A stretch of DNA of 64,000 nt from an uncultured Oscillospiraceae bacterium (GCA_900539195.1 UQBC01000001.1:1-64000), one strand, 5' to 3'. Counted from the stretch's first letter, positions 1-8,293 are shown. The notes: a model not told the origin generated them from the sequence alone. Numbers and translations: made by a program.

Positions 1-153
1 CCATAAATCAAGTCGGTGTAAACCGACACGGCGGTACGCCGTATTTTGTCGTCAGACAAAAGATTTAATGGTAAAATGTTCTCAGATGTGCGGTGCGCCG
101 CAAGCCGTGCTTTTGCACGGCAAAATCCGCTCCCGGCGGATTTTAAGTCTGAG
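1..153. repeat. Paired cloverleaf-like hairpin element
   Basis: Six short perfect hairpins are packed end to end: 12-27, 28-42, 44-61, 89-102, 104-121 and 122-144. Two longer-range pairings close them into two four-way junctions. Bases 1-9 pair with 62-71 (one bulge) around the first three hairpins, and 81-86 pair with 148-153 around the last three. Loops are only 3-5 nt, so these are not tRNAs. The element may continue to the left of the window. It could be a mobile palindromic repeat or a structured RNA; the family is not recognised. Confidence 0.6.
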
Positions 154-310
154 GTTATTATACCACACTTCCCCCTCACCCGCAACTTTATCTCCTTTAT
201 TTTTAATGAATAGCAGAGAAATTTTGAGTTATCATATTTACGAGTGAATTTAACGGCGTTTAAAAACAACTAAAAGCAGTGTGAAATATATGTAACCTAA
301 CGTAAATTAA

Positions 311-543
311 TTTTAGCTAAACAAAATTTGTAAGTGTGAAAACAGGTTACATCGATACTTACTTAATAAAATTGTGTAACGCTGTTAAGTTAGTGTGAAT
401 TTTGTTTTTAATGCACATAATAAGCAATTATTATTTATGTGTTTTAGCTGAATTTCCTATAGCCTTATTGACTTTTAGCTAAAACGTTGTATAATCTTAA
501 GTGAATTAAGCAAGCGGAAACAGCTTAATAAACATAAGCTAAA
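311..543. promoter_or_regulatory. Repeated TTTTAGCTAAAA operator-like sites
   Basis: Four related sites lie upstream of the sugar-binding lipoprotein gene: 311-321, 442-452, 473-484 and 534-543. The copy at 473-484 is a perfect 12-bp palindrome sitting exactly between the -35 and -10 boxes, as expected for a repressor site. The regulator is unknown. The rest of 154-467 is AT-rich with no gene visible. Confidence 0.5.
468..495 (+). promoter_or_regulatory. Promoter of sugar ABC transporter operon
   Basis: TTGACT (468-473) and TATAAT (490-495) are separated by 16 bp, and the spacer holds a 12-bp palindrome. The start codon follows 111 bp later. Confidence 0.75.
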
Positions 544-606
544 TTCATCAATTATCAACAAAGGAACGGTGGCTAAGCACCGTCCGACCAGAAAGGAAAT
601 TATCAC

Positions 607-2046
607 ATGAAAGCAAAGAAGATACTCGCAGGTATCCTTGCGGCAAGCACAGTAGTATCGCTGGCAGCCTGCAACAGTAACAACACAACATCATCAACAG
701 GCGACGCATCATCTACATCGTCAAAGGCCGATGAGAGCAAGAACGATTCTACAACAGCAGACAACGCTTCTTCAACGGCTCCCTCCGGCGACAAGATCAC
801 TCTTAAGGTTCTGACACACCGTACAGACCGCAAGGATGACGGCTCGCTTGACAAAATGACAGACGCTTTTGAAGAAAAGTACAACTGCACGGTTGAATAC
901 CAGTCATTCAAGGACTATGCCGGTGATGTTTCTACAATGATGAGCACAAAGGAATACGGCGACGTTCTGATGATCCCCGATACAGTAAAGCTCGCAGATC
1001 TTCCAAACTTCTTTGAACCTCTCGGCAAGTACGATGAACTCAAGGACAAGTACAAGTGGGCTAACCAGAAGATGTATGAAGGTACAGTTTACGGACTTGC
1101 ACACTTAGGCTCAGTAAGCGGCGGTATCTGCTACAACAAGAAGGTATGGACAGAAGCAGGCATTACAGAAATGCCCAAGACAGCCGATGAATTTATCGCT
1201 GACTTAAAGAAGATCAAGGAAAAGTTCCCCGAGGTTATTCCTTATTATACAAACTTCAAGGAAGCAAGCTGGACGGCTGCACAGTGGTCAAGCCTTGTTG
1301 TTCCTTCATCAGGCGATCCTGACTTTGAAACAAACCTCATCGTAAACAAGGAAGACTTCTTCAAGGAGGGTCAACCTTACTACAACGTATTCAAGCTGAT
1401 GTATGATATATATTCAGATTCTTCTCTTATCGAGGGCGACCCGATGAGTTCTGACTGGGAAGGCTCAAAGCTTATGCTCGCTAACGGCGAAGTTGCTACA
1501 ATGACAATGGGTTCATGGGCAGTTTCACAGTTCCAGCAGGTCGCTAAGGACAACGGTCTTGATCCCGAAAACATCGGTTATATGCCCGCTCCCTTCTCTA
1601 AGGACGGCAAGCAGTACGCACAGTACGCAGCAGACTACTGCATGGGCATAAACAAGAACACTTCCGACGACAAGAAGGAACTCGGCAAGAAGTATATCGA
1701 ATGGTTCATCGCTGAATCAGGCTTCTCAGAGGCTGAAGGCGGTATCAATACTCTTGAAGGCAGCAAGCTCCCCGACTACCTCTCAGCATTTGACGGTTGC
1801 GAATTCTTCACAGCAAATGCAGCTCCCGATGGTCTGACAGGCGTATTCAACGCTATCGACAAGGATTCGGAAGTAGGTATCTGGGACGGCGACTCAGCTA
1901 ACTTCAAGCTCCAGCTCGCAGAAGCAGCATTCGCAGGCAAGGGTGATGACGGCTTTAAGGCTATCGCAGACTCCGTTAATCAGAAATGGGCAGCTACAAG
2001 AGATGCAAATGAAGAGCTCGCTGCTTATATCAAGAATAACGGCTAA
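607..2046 (+). CDS. Sugar ABC transporter substrate-binding lipoprotein
   Basis: A 479-residue extracellular solute-binding protein of family 1, which captures oligosaccharides outside the membrane and delivers them to the two permeases encoded next. Residues 1-22 form a lipoprotein signal with lipobox LAAC (lipidated Cys22), followed by a Ser/Thr/Asn-rich linker to about residue 60 and the two-lobed binding domain. The ribosome site AAAGGAAA precedes ATG at 607. The gene has its own promoter and a stable hairpin between it and the permeases, which would let it be made in excess. No ATPase gene is present; CUT1 systems in Firmicutes often share an MsmX-type ATPase encoded elsewhere. The substrate is not readable from the sequence. 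A cello-oligosaccharide is plausible because a cellobiose phosphorylase lies 8 kb away, but that is inference. Confidence 0.88.
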   Translation: MKAKKILAGILAASTVVSLAACNSNNTTSSTGDASSTSSKADESKNDSTTADNASSTAPSGDKITLKVLTHRTDRKDDGSLDKMTDAFEEKYNCTVEYQSFKDYAGDVSTMMSTKEYGDVLMIPDTVKLADLPNFFEPLGKYDELKDKYKWANQKMYEGTVYGLAHLGSVSGGICYNKKVWTEAGITEMPKTADEFIADLKKIKEKFPEVIPYYTNFKEASWTAAQWSSLVVPSSGDPDFETNLIVNKEDFFKEGQPYYNVFKLMYDIYSDSSLIEGDPMSSDWEGSKLMLANGEVATMTMGSWAVSQFQQVAKDNGLDPENIGYMPAPFSKDGKQYAQYAADYCMGINKNTSDDKKELGKKYIEWFIAESGFSEAEGGINTLEGSKLPDYLSAFDGCEFFTANAAPDGLTGVFNAIDKDSEVGIWDGDSANFKLQLAEAAFAGKGDDGFKAIADSVNQKWAATRDANEELAAYIKNNG

Positions 2047-2087
2047 TTAACGCTATCGTATTTTCTTCATAGATACTCCAAACACAC

Positions 2088-2127
2088 AAACCTGTACGGA
2101 AAGGCGAAAGTCTTTCCGTATAGGTTT
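2088..2127 (+). other. Intercistronic hairpin in transporter operon
   Basis: A stem of about 15 bp (2088-2102 with 2113-2127, one wobble pair) separates the binding-protein gene from the first permease. No T-run follows it, so it looks like a processing or mRNA-stability hairpin rather than a full terminator. Confidence 0.55.
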
Positions 2128-2186
2128 ATATGGGAGTAATTAAAATTTTACTAAAATTAGAAATTATTTCTTGAAAGGACAGAATT

Positions 2187-3107
2187 ATGGCTACTCAAGG
2201 CGTTACCGCAGTTCAGAAACGACGTACACTCGGACAGTGGCTGAAAGGCTACACCGGTCAGAAATATATGACAACTGTACTGTTTCTGGCATTACCCGTT
2301 GCACTGCTGATACTTTTCACTGTCATTCCCGCAGTGAACATGGTAATATTCAGCTTCCAGCAGCGTGACCAGCTCGGCGTAAATGTACAGTGGGTTGGAT
2401 TTAACAACTATAAGACGCTGTTCACCGATATGTCGTACTTATCAACACTGATAAACAGCTTGTACTACTTTGTCGGATCGTTTATACAGCTCGGACTTGC
2501 ACTTTTCATTGCAACTCTGTTATGCTCGAAAATCAAGCTCGCAGGACTGTTCAAGGGAGTTATCTTTTTCCCTTATCTTATGAACGGCGTTGCGGTTGCA
2601 CTTATCTTTCAGAGGTTTTTCAGAGGCGATGACGGCGGTACACTCAACACCATAATCTCACTTTTCGGAGCAGATCCCGTAAAGTGGCTGTCAAACGGTG
2701 CTATCAATAACTGGTGTCTGGTTTTTGCGTCGGTATGGCGTTATATCGGATTTGATATTCTGATGTTCATCGGTGCTATCCAGTCGATTTCTCCGGATAT
2801 CTATGAGGCGGCTGACCTTGACGGCGCTAACGCATGGCAGAAGTTCTGGCACATAATTTTCCCGAGTATCAGAACGATTATCGCATTACAGCTTATCCTT
2901 GCCATCAAGGGTGCGGCTTCCGTATTTGAGATACCGTATATCATCACAGGCGGTAAGATGGGAACTACAACATTTGTTATCAAGACTATCGAAACCGGCT
3001 TCCAGTATCAGAAGATCGGACTTGCGTCCGCAATGGCTATCGTGCTTCTGTTTATCATAATAGTTATCACGATAATCCAGAAGATATTCTTCAAAGAAGA
3101 AAAGTAG
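2187..3107 (+). CDS. Sugar ABC transporter permease (MalF/UgpA type)
   Basis: A 306-residue inner-membrane permease of the carbohydrate CUT1 family, one half of the transport channel. It has about six hydrophobic segments. The cytoplasmic EAA loop that contacts the ATPase reads YEAADLDGANAWQKFWHIIF at about residues 208-227. AAAGGA lies 7 nt before ATG 2187. It sits between its binding protein and the partner permease, 8 nt apart from the latter. The family assignment is firm; the sugar is unknown. Confidence 0.88.
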   Translation: MATQGVTAVQKRRTLGQWLKGYTGQKYMTTVLFLALPVALLILFTVIPAVNMVIFSFQQRDQLGVNVQWVGFNNYKTLFTDMSYLSTLINSLYYFVGSFIQLGLALFIATLLCSKIKLAGLFKGVIFFPYLMNGVAVALIFQRFFRGDDGGTLNTIISLFGADPVKWLSNGAINNWCLVFASVWRYIGFDILMFIGAIQSISPDIYEAADLDGANAWQKFWHIIFPSIRTIIALQLILAIKGAASVFEIPYIITGGKMGTTTFVIKTIETGFQYQKIGLASAMAIVLLFIIIVITIIQKIFFKEEK

Positions 3108-3115
3108 GTGAACTC

Positions 3116-4024
3116 ATGACTGACAATATCAAAACAAACGAAGTCGCAGAGCAGACCTCGTTCAATATGGAAAAGTACCGTTTCAAGGAAACACCGCACG
3201 GCGTCAGAATTTTTATAAACGTACTGAAATATGTTGTTCTGGTTGTAGCGTGCCTTATGGTTCTTGTGCCGCTGGTAGTTGTACTGCTGGGTTCGCTGAA
3301 AAGCCACCAGGACTTCCTTAAAAGCGGAGCTTTCGAGCTTCCTAAAGTAGTGGAACTTGAAAACTTCAAGACAGCTTTCATTCAGGGCAATGTAATGAGA
3401 GGCTTTATAAATACGGCTATAATACTTGTATTCTCATGTGCAGGTACGATAATAACCGGTACAATGACAGCCTTTGTTGTACAGCGTTTTACAATGGTGT
3501 TCACAAAACTTATAAAGAATGTATTCCTTATTGCCGCACTCCTGCCCAATATCTCAATGCAGGTCACAGTATTCCAGGTAGTGCACGCACTCGGTCTTTA
3601 TGACACCCTCGCCGCACCGATCATACTTTATATCGGTACGGATATAGTTTCAATCTATATCTTCATACAGTTCCTCAACAATATATCGGTATCTCTTGAC
3701 GAGAGTGCGATACTTGACGGCTGTTCATATCCGAGGGTTTACTGGAGCATCATCCTCCCCATGCTTCGCCCCGCAATAGCGACCGTACTTGTAATCAAGT
3801 TTGTAAGCATATACAACGACTTCTATACAGCAAACCTGTATATGCCCAGTGACGGACTTCAGGTCGTATCTACGGCGCTGTATAAGTTCATCGGTCCTTA
3901 CGGCTCGCAGTGGGAGATCATCTTCGCAGGTGTTATCATCTGTATAATACCGACGTTGGTAATCTTCCTTTCAATGCAGAAGTTCATTTACAGCAATCTT
4001 GTTTCAGGTTCTGTAAAGGAATAA
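3116..4024 (+). CDS. Sugar ABC transporter permease (MalG type)
   Basis: A 302-residue second permease of the same CUT1 importer. Six hydrophobic segments are visible, with the EAA loop near residues 192-215 (DESAILDGCSYPRVYWSIIL). It starts 8 nt after the preceding permease and ends at a strong terminator. No sugar-cleaving enzyme is in the operon, so the catabolic partner must be elsewhere. Confidence 0.88.
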   Translation: MTDNIKTNEVAEQTSFNMEKYRFKETPHGVRIFINVLKYVVLVVACLMVLVPLVVVLLGSLKSHQDFLKSGAFELPKVVELENFKTAFIQGNVMRGFINTAIILVFSCAGTIITGTMTAFVVQRFTMVFTKLIKNVFLIAALLPNISMQVTVFQVVHALGLYDTLAAPIILYIGTDIVSIYIFIQFLNNISVSLDESAILDGCSYPRVYWSIILPMLRPAIATVLVIKFVSIYNDFYTANLYMPSDGLQVVSTALYKFIGPYGSQWEIIFAGVIICIIPTLVIFLSMQKFIYSNLVSGSVKE

Positions 4025-4052
4025 CCAAAAACATTTCTCCTTATAAATGTAA

Positions 4053-4097
4053 AGCAGCAGCGCCCTGTCGGAAAGCAGGACGCTGTTGCCTTTTTTA
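4053..4097 (+). terminator. Terminator of sugar transporter operon
   Basis: A GC-rich stem (4055-4066 with 4075-4087, small internal mismatches) is followed by TTTTTT at 4091-4096. It overlaps the last codon of the converging gene. Confidence 0.75.
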
Positions 4098-5138
4098 TTC
4101 TGTTGTCAACGCTTTGTCGGGAATAATCGCTGTTATCTTAGTCAGCGGTATGCCCTGTACCACAATGTTTTTAGGATTACCGAATCCGAATTTGCCATAA
4201 AGACGTTTTGCACCGTCAGACTGCGGGTGATCATCCCTGAATGTGACTATTGACAGTTCATCTCCGATATCAAACTGCGCCATAGCGGTTACCATAAGCC
4301 TTGAGGCTATGCCTGAGTTTCTGTAATCGGAGCTGACCGCAATATAGTCAAGCGTCTTATTTTTCTTTGAAAAAATAACAAATCCTACTGTTTTATCTTT
4401 GTGCGATATGATGTATATTTCTCCGAGCTGCATCTTTTTCTTTATAAGACGTTTCATGCGTTCGCTGTCGTAGTCTGCAAAGCAATCTCTGCAATATTCC
4501 GCCAGAGCCGTTATGCCGTCGGTTTCTCCCTCGCAAGGTAAGCGAGGAAGAGTAAGCGATACGTTTTCAAGATCCAGTCCGAACATAAGCGCGGTTACTT
4601 TCATACTCTCGCTATGAGTGCCGGCAAGCCAGCTTTTTTCATCACGCAAAAACAGATTGCCTATGCCATATGTCATGATTATCGCAAGCTCATCAGTGCT
4701 TATAAGCGGCTTTGCGCCGTAACTTATCAGCACTTCTATTATGCGCTTTATATATGGGACCGATATCTCAAGCGAGCGGTCGCGTATATCTCTCAGAGTG
4801 CTCTCACGCATTTTTTCCATATATTCTGTACGGAACCTGTCGGCTTCTGCGGTGAAAAGCCCGAATGCGTCGGTAAGTGCGGTATACGGCGCTCTGACTG
4901 CGTTTTGGGTCATAGCGGTTATTTTCTGTTTGTAGTCAGTGAAAAGCGATTCTATAAAAGCGCTGTATATATCGTCCTTTGACTTGAAATAGTAGTAGAA
5001 CAGACCGACCTCAGCACCTGCTTCATCCATTATCCTGCGAATCGAGGTGCCCTCAAAACCGTCGGCGATAAAGCACTTTGACGCAGCTTTGAGTATATCA
5101 TTTTTACGGGCGTTATCCTTTACGGCTTTCTTTTGCAT
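4095..5138 (-). CDS. TetR-type regulator fused to GNAT acetyltransferase
   Basis: A 347-residue two-domain protein. Residues about 8-60 form a TetR helix-turn-helix (the segment around GTSIRRIMDEAGAEVGLFYY is typical), followed by an all-helical ligand-type region to about 210. Residues about 225-345 form a GNAT N-acetyltransferase fold with the acetyl-CoA loop YRNSGIAS. ATG 5138 is chosen because AAGGTG lies 5 nt upstream; a TTG 18 nt earlier is less likely. It presumably represses transcription and acetylates a small molecule or protein, but neither the effector nor the substrate is visible. The gene stands alone, converging with the sugar transporter operon. The fusion itself is unusual. 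Confidence 0.8.
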   Translation of the reverse strand: MQKKAVKDNARKNDILKAASKCFIADGFEGTSIRRIMDEAGAEVGLFYYYFKSKDDIYSAFIESLFTDYKQKITAMTQNAVRAPYTALTDAFGLFTAEADRFRTEYMEKMRESTLRDIRDRSLEISVPYIKRIIEVLISYGAKPLISTDELAIIMTYGIGNLFLRDEKSWLAGTHSESMKVTALMFGLDLENVSLTLPRLPCEGETDGITALAEYCRDCFADYDSERMKRLIKKKMQLGEIYIISHKDKTVGFVIFSKKNKTLDYIAVSSDYRNSGIASRLMVTAMAQFDIGDELSIVTFRDDHPQSDGAKRLYGKFGFGNPKNIVVQGIPLTKITAIIPDKALTTE

Positions 5139-5389
5139 TTCAACACCTTCTTCCAAAAATTCCTACAAGAATTATACCATTGATATTCATAAAAATCAAT
5201 AGGAATATATACAAACCGTATATTAATATTTTTGCCTGGGTGATATTGCGGATATAAGCAAAAGAAAGGTGGAAAAGTGAAAAATACAAGGCTGTTTCCG
5301 GTGAAATTTTCAGGCAGTAAGAGATCATTACGATGAGCTTTGCGGCAGATTGGCGCAGAAATAATCCTCCTCCCTTAATTATCCTTCAA

Positions 5390-5418
5390 TTGACTTTTAA
5401 CCTTACAGGTGATATAAT
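5390..5418 (+). promoter_or_regulatory. Promoter of ExbB/ExbD-like operon
   Basis: TTGACT (5390-5395), a 17-bp spacer, then TATAAT (5413-5418). The first start codon lies 46 bp downstream. Confidence 0.8.
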
Positions 5419-5463
5419 TATGTAGAATTTTAACGGATTTTGTCGAAAGACGGAGGTAGAATC

Positions 5464-5928
5464 ATGGGAGCTTTAACAGACGCATTGAAAAATTTCGGAC
5501 CATTCGTGTCGCCGCTTATATTTGCCTTGTTCCCAGTGTGTCTTACCCTTCTTATCATATCAGTGGTGTGGTCAAAAAAAATACTGAAAAGCATGAGCGT
5601 AAACAACGAGATCGACTATAAAAACACCTCGTTCAACTGGATAAACTTCTGCTACTCTGCTTTTATTGCGCTTGTATCAATATTTCCTCTGCTGGGTATG
5701 CTCGGAACAGTGCTTGCGTTATTGTCGCTTGATATAACGGGCGGAGCAACTGAAGAGCTTAAAGCAAACTTCTTCTTAGCGCTTGACACCACCGCATGGG
5801 GACTTGTGTTCTCGATTGCTTTCAAAGTAGCAAACTCATTTTTACAGACTACGATCGAAACAGCAATTGAAAAAATCGATGTGCTTGTAAAAAGCCATTA
5901 TACCGGAAAAGAAAGCAGTGAAAAATGA
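5464..5928 (+). CDS. MotA/TolQ/ExbB-family proton channel subunit
   Basis: A 154-residue membrane protein with three hydrophobic helices (about 15-35, 62-88 and 107-127). The last carries ALDTTAWGLVFSI, the signature of the MotA/TolQ/ExbB channel family, in which ion flow down the membrane gradient drives movement of a partner protein. ATG 5464 has GGAGG 7 nt upstream; a TTG 24 nt earlier in frame is unlikely. It is shorter than typical ExbB or MotA, with almost no cytoplasmic domain. The stop overlaps the next start (ATGA), so the two are translationally coupled. The organism should have no outer membrane, so a TonB role is unlikely. Confidence 0.75.
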   Translation: MGALTDALKNFGPFVSPLIFALFPVCLTLLIISVVWSKKILKSMSVNNEIDYKNTSFNWINFCYSAFIALVSIFPLLGMLGTVLALLSLDITGGATEELKANFFLALDTTAWGLVFSIAFKVANSFLQTTIETAIEKIDVLVKSHYTGKESSEK

Positions 5929-6536
5929 AAAAACGACAGATAAACCTCGACTTCACTTCCCTGCTTGACGTTATAATGATTATCCTGTTCTTCTTTATAA
6001 TCTTCAGCAGTCTGGAAACGGACAACCTGAAAAAAGATCTTGAAGATAAACAGCAGCAGGTAAGCGCCGAGCTGGAAGAAGCAAAAGCGAAAAACAACAA
6101 GGCAGACGAGCTTCTTGGTGAAGCACAGAAGAAAAACGAGCAGGCAGACAAACGGCTTGAAGAAGCAAACTCAGCTGTTGACAGAAGCGGCGATAACGCT
6201 GACGCAATAATGGATTTCAGTGAGAACAAGAACCTTAAGCTGCATCTTGATATGAACGGCGAGAACGGCTGGACGCTGAAATTTGCCAAAGGTGAAGAGA
6301 TAGTAAAGGAAATACCCAAAGCCGATATAAGCGTAATGACCGATGAAGTTCGGGAACTGTTCAAGGAGCAGGGATACAAGGCAGATAATACTATTCTTAT
6401 AGAATTTTCGTATGACGCTACCGAGAACGGTACGACCTCGGCATATCTCGACACTATGAAAATAATAAACACGTTAAAAAACGAATACGAACATTTGTTC
6501 TACTCCGAAACCGACGTTTCAGTATTCAGGGAGTAA
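5925..6536 (+). CDS. ExbD/MotB-like protein with coiled coil
   Basis: A 203-residue single-pass membrane protein. The helix at residues 8-28 carries LLDVIMIILFFFII with Asp15 in the position of the essential proton-binding Asp of ExbD/TolR/MotB. Residues about 30-85 are a charged coiled coil rich in Glu, Lys and Gln, and residues about 95-200 form an extracytoplasmic domain. No OmpA-type peptidoglycan-binding motif is obvious. The start overlaps the channel gene stop. It is very likely the stator partner of the preceding protein; what the motor acts on is unknown. Confidence 0.72.
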   Translation: MKKRQINLDFTSLLDVIMIILFFFIIFSSLETDNLKKDLEDKQQQVSAELEEAKAKNNKADELLGEAQKKNEQADKRLEEANSAVDRSGDNADAIMDFSENKNLKLHLDMNGENGWTLKFAKGEEIVKEIPKADISVMTDEVRELFKEQGYKADNTILIEFSYDATENGTTSAYLDTMKIINTLKNEYEHLFYSETDVSVFRE

Positions 6537-6551
6537 TACGGAGGAATTTCA

Positions 6552-6938
6552 ATGAAAAGAATCAATAATAAAGGCGCTGTACCTATAGGGCTTATTATAG
6601 CGCTGGTGGCAGTGGTTGTTGCGGCAGTGGTATTCTTTGCGTGCAAGGGCTTTGGTCTGGGCGGAGGAAACGGCAACGGCGAGGGCTCTGATGTTGCGGA
6701 TAACTCTGATGCCGTATCGGTCGTAGAGAAGCTTGAATATATCAATGTTACCGTGTCGGGCAACGAATACATATACGACAACAAAAAGGTCACGCTTGAC
6801 GAACTGGTCGACAGCATAAAGTCGCTCGACAGGAATTTACCCGTAAAGATAGCAGACGAGGGCTCTTCGCTCAAAGCGTACAAGGAACTTAAAACCAAGC
6901 TTTCGGAAAACAATATCAGCTTTATAGAAGCGGAATGA
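6552..6938 (+). CDS. Single-pass protein with ExbD-like outer domain
   Basis: A 128-residue protein. One membrane helix at about residues 9-30 is followed by a Gly/Asn/Asp linker and, from about 58 to 128, a compact domain of pattern V-x-V-x-G-x-x-Y-x-x-D-N-x-x-V-x-x-x-x-L. That is the pattern of the ExbD/TolR periplasmic fold. The membrane helix lacks the Asp of true ExbD. GGAGG lies 7 nt before ATG. It is followed by a paralogue with the same layout. Inferred role: an accessory subunit that pairs with or caps the ExbD-like stator. Confidence 0.6.
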   Translation: MKRINNKGAVPIGLIIALVAVVVAAVVFFACKGFGLGGGNGNGEGSDVADNSDAVSVVEKLEYINVTVSGNEYIYDNKKVTLDELVDSIKSLDRNLPVKIADEGSSLKAYKELKTKLSENNISFIEAE

Positions 6939-6954
6939 TCAAAAGAGGTATGAT

Positions 6955-7389
6955 ATGAAAAAGTTTATTATAGTATTACTGGTACTTGCCGTGTGCGGCG
7001 TTGCAATTTATTTTGCATATCCCGAAATCAGTAAAATGATAAACGGCGGGCAGAATACGACTTCTTCCGTAACAGATTCATCGGCAAAAGTCAGCAGTGC
7101 GGATAGTTCAGATACAGCGGAAAGTTCATCAGACGCACAGACAAGCGATGTTTCATCCGAGGGCGGAAACCCCGGTAATCCCGATAAATATGCAATGGAA
7201 ATCACAATTTCCGAGGACAAGTATTTTGTGGATAATCACGAGATAAGCTTTGACGAGCTGAAAACAAAGATCGACGGGCTTGAAACGGAAGCCGTAATAA
7301 AAATCAACGATGAAAATTCAACGCTCAAGGCTTTCAACGCCGTAAAGGACTATCTTACGGAAAAAGAGATAGCTTATTCGGTAGAATAA
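6955..7389 (+). CDS. Second ExbD-like accessory membrane protein
   Basis: A 144-residue protein. The membrane helix is at about residues 3-22, with a Ser/Asp/Thr-rich linker at about 35-75 and a domain at about 79-144 that matches the preceding protein. Shared features are I-T-I-S-x-x-x-Y-x-x-D-N-x-x-I-S then L, and K-I-x-D-E-x-S-T-L-K-A-x. AGAGG precedes ATG 6955. It is the last gene of the operon, before a bidirectional terminator. Like its neighbour it lacks the channel Asp. The fold call rests on the residue pattern only. Confidence 0.58.
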   Translation: MKKFIIVLLVLAVCGVAIYFAYPEISKMINGGQNTTSSVTDSSAKVSSADSSDTAESSSDAQTSDVSSEGGNPGNPDKYAMEITISEDKYFVDNHEISFDELKTKIDGLETEAVIKINDENSTLKAFNAVKDYLTEKEIAYSVE

Positions 7390-7401
7390 GAATGAATTGA
7401 A

Positions 7402-7440
7402 AAATCCCCGGTTCTCAATACGAAAACCGGGGATTTGTTT
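7402..7440. terminator. Bidirectional terminator
   Basis: A 12-bp stem (AAATCCCCGGTT, 7402-7413, with 7425-7436) stands between the ExbD-like operon and the converging TM2 gene. Confidence 0.75.
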
Positions 7441-7447
7441 ATTCAGT

Positions 7448-7651
7448 TTACTGCTCTGTTATCCAGGGTGTGCCGTCCTTGTTTGTGAACTTGCCTGTGC
7501 AAACCTGAATAAGGTCTACCAGCCAGCCTATACCAAAGCAACCGCCTGTAAGAAGCCAGATAATACCTGTGCCTATCTTACCTGCCATAAAACGATGTAC
7601 ACCAAGTCCGCCGAGGAAAACCTCGATAAGTATTGCCGCAGTTTTGTTCAT
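7448..7651 (-). CDS. TM2 domain protein
   Basis: A 67-residue membrane protein that consists of essentially one TM2 domain: two helices joined by a short turn, with GGLGVHRFMAGKIGTGII and GIGWLVDLI as family hallmarks. AGGAGG precedes the ATG. TM2 proteins are widespread small membrane proteins of unclear function. It converges on the ExbD-like operon and has no obvious operon partner. The interval 7652-7896 shows no gene. Confidence 0.8.
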   Translation of the reverse strand: MNKTAAILIEVFLGGLGVHRFMAGKIGTGIIWLLTGGCFGIGWLVDLIQVCTGKFTNKDGTPWITEQ

Positions 7652-7896
7652 AATAAAATCCTCCTGTATCCGATCAGCCTAAAATATAACCGTATTTACA
7701 GTACTTATCAGCACTGCAATACAAACACATTTTACCATACTCACGTTTTTTTGTCAACAGTGTGGCGTATAACGGTCGAAAAATGGCGTGAAACGGCATA
7801 AAATCTATGGCTGACGGCAACAAGATTTAATAGGAGTTAAGCATATTCCGCTAAAAAGTATTATATTTTGAAAACTGCCCTGCGTTCTTGCTCAAG

Positions 7897-8289
7897 TCAG
7901 TTTGTCTTATATCCGCTTGTTGTGATCTCGGCTATAAGCGCACCGGTGTTATCCGTAACCGAAACACGATAATAACAGGTCGTTCTTCCGTCACGGACGC
8001 ATTCAGCCGTTGCTATGAGCTTATCGCCTTTGGATGCTCTTAAAAACGTAATATTTGCGTTTAGCGATACAGTGCCTATTTTCTCATGGTTTGACGCTAC
8101 CGCAAAGGCAAAATCTGCAAGGGTGAAAATCGCTCCGCCCATTATTATTCCTGCGGCATTGCGATGACGTGGTTCTATCTTCATACCGACTGTAGCTGTG
8201 TTTTTCCCTACAGCTTCAATCACTGCGCCGTTTTCCGTAGCAAAACGGTCTTTTGCAAAAAACTCACGGATCTCATTCAGATCTTCCAT
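7897..8289 (-). CDS. PaaI-type hotdog-fold thioesterase
   Basis: A 130-residue single hotdog domain. GGAIFTLADFAFAVASN (about residues 50-66) is the long central helix with the acidic residue typical of PaaI/YbgC-like acyl-CoA thioesterases. AGGAG lies just before ATG 8289. It starts 4 nt after the thiM stop, so the two are likely co-transcribed. The substrate cannot be read from the sequence. Confidence 0.78.
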   Translation of the reverse strand: MEDLNEIREFFAKDRFATENGAVIEAVGKNTATVGMKIEPRHRNAAGIIMGGAIFTLADFAFAVASNHEKIGTVSLNANITFLRASKGDKLIATAECVRDGRTTCYYRVSVTDNTGALIAEITTSGYKTN

Positions 8290-8293
8290 CTTA

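Noticed and set aside
1..153. A CRISPR array
   Set aside because: The hairpins differ in sequence and spacing, with no direct repeats; no array was seen anywhere in the window.
5849..6472. A 207-codon minus-strand frame opposite the ExbD-like gene
   Set aside because: Ser-rich shadow of the Glu/Lys/Ala coiled coil on the other strand.
5464..7389. Zorya-type anti-phage system
   Set aside because: The channel protein is too short for ZorA (no long tail), the stator has no OmpA-type domain, and there is no helicase or nuclease gene nearby.
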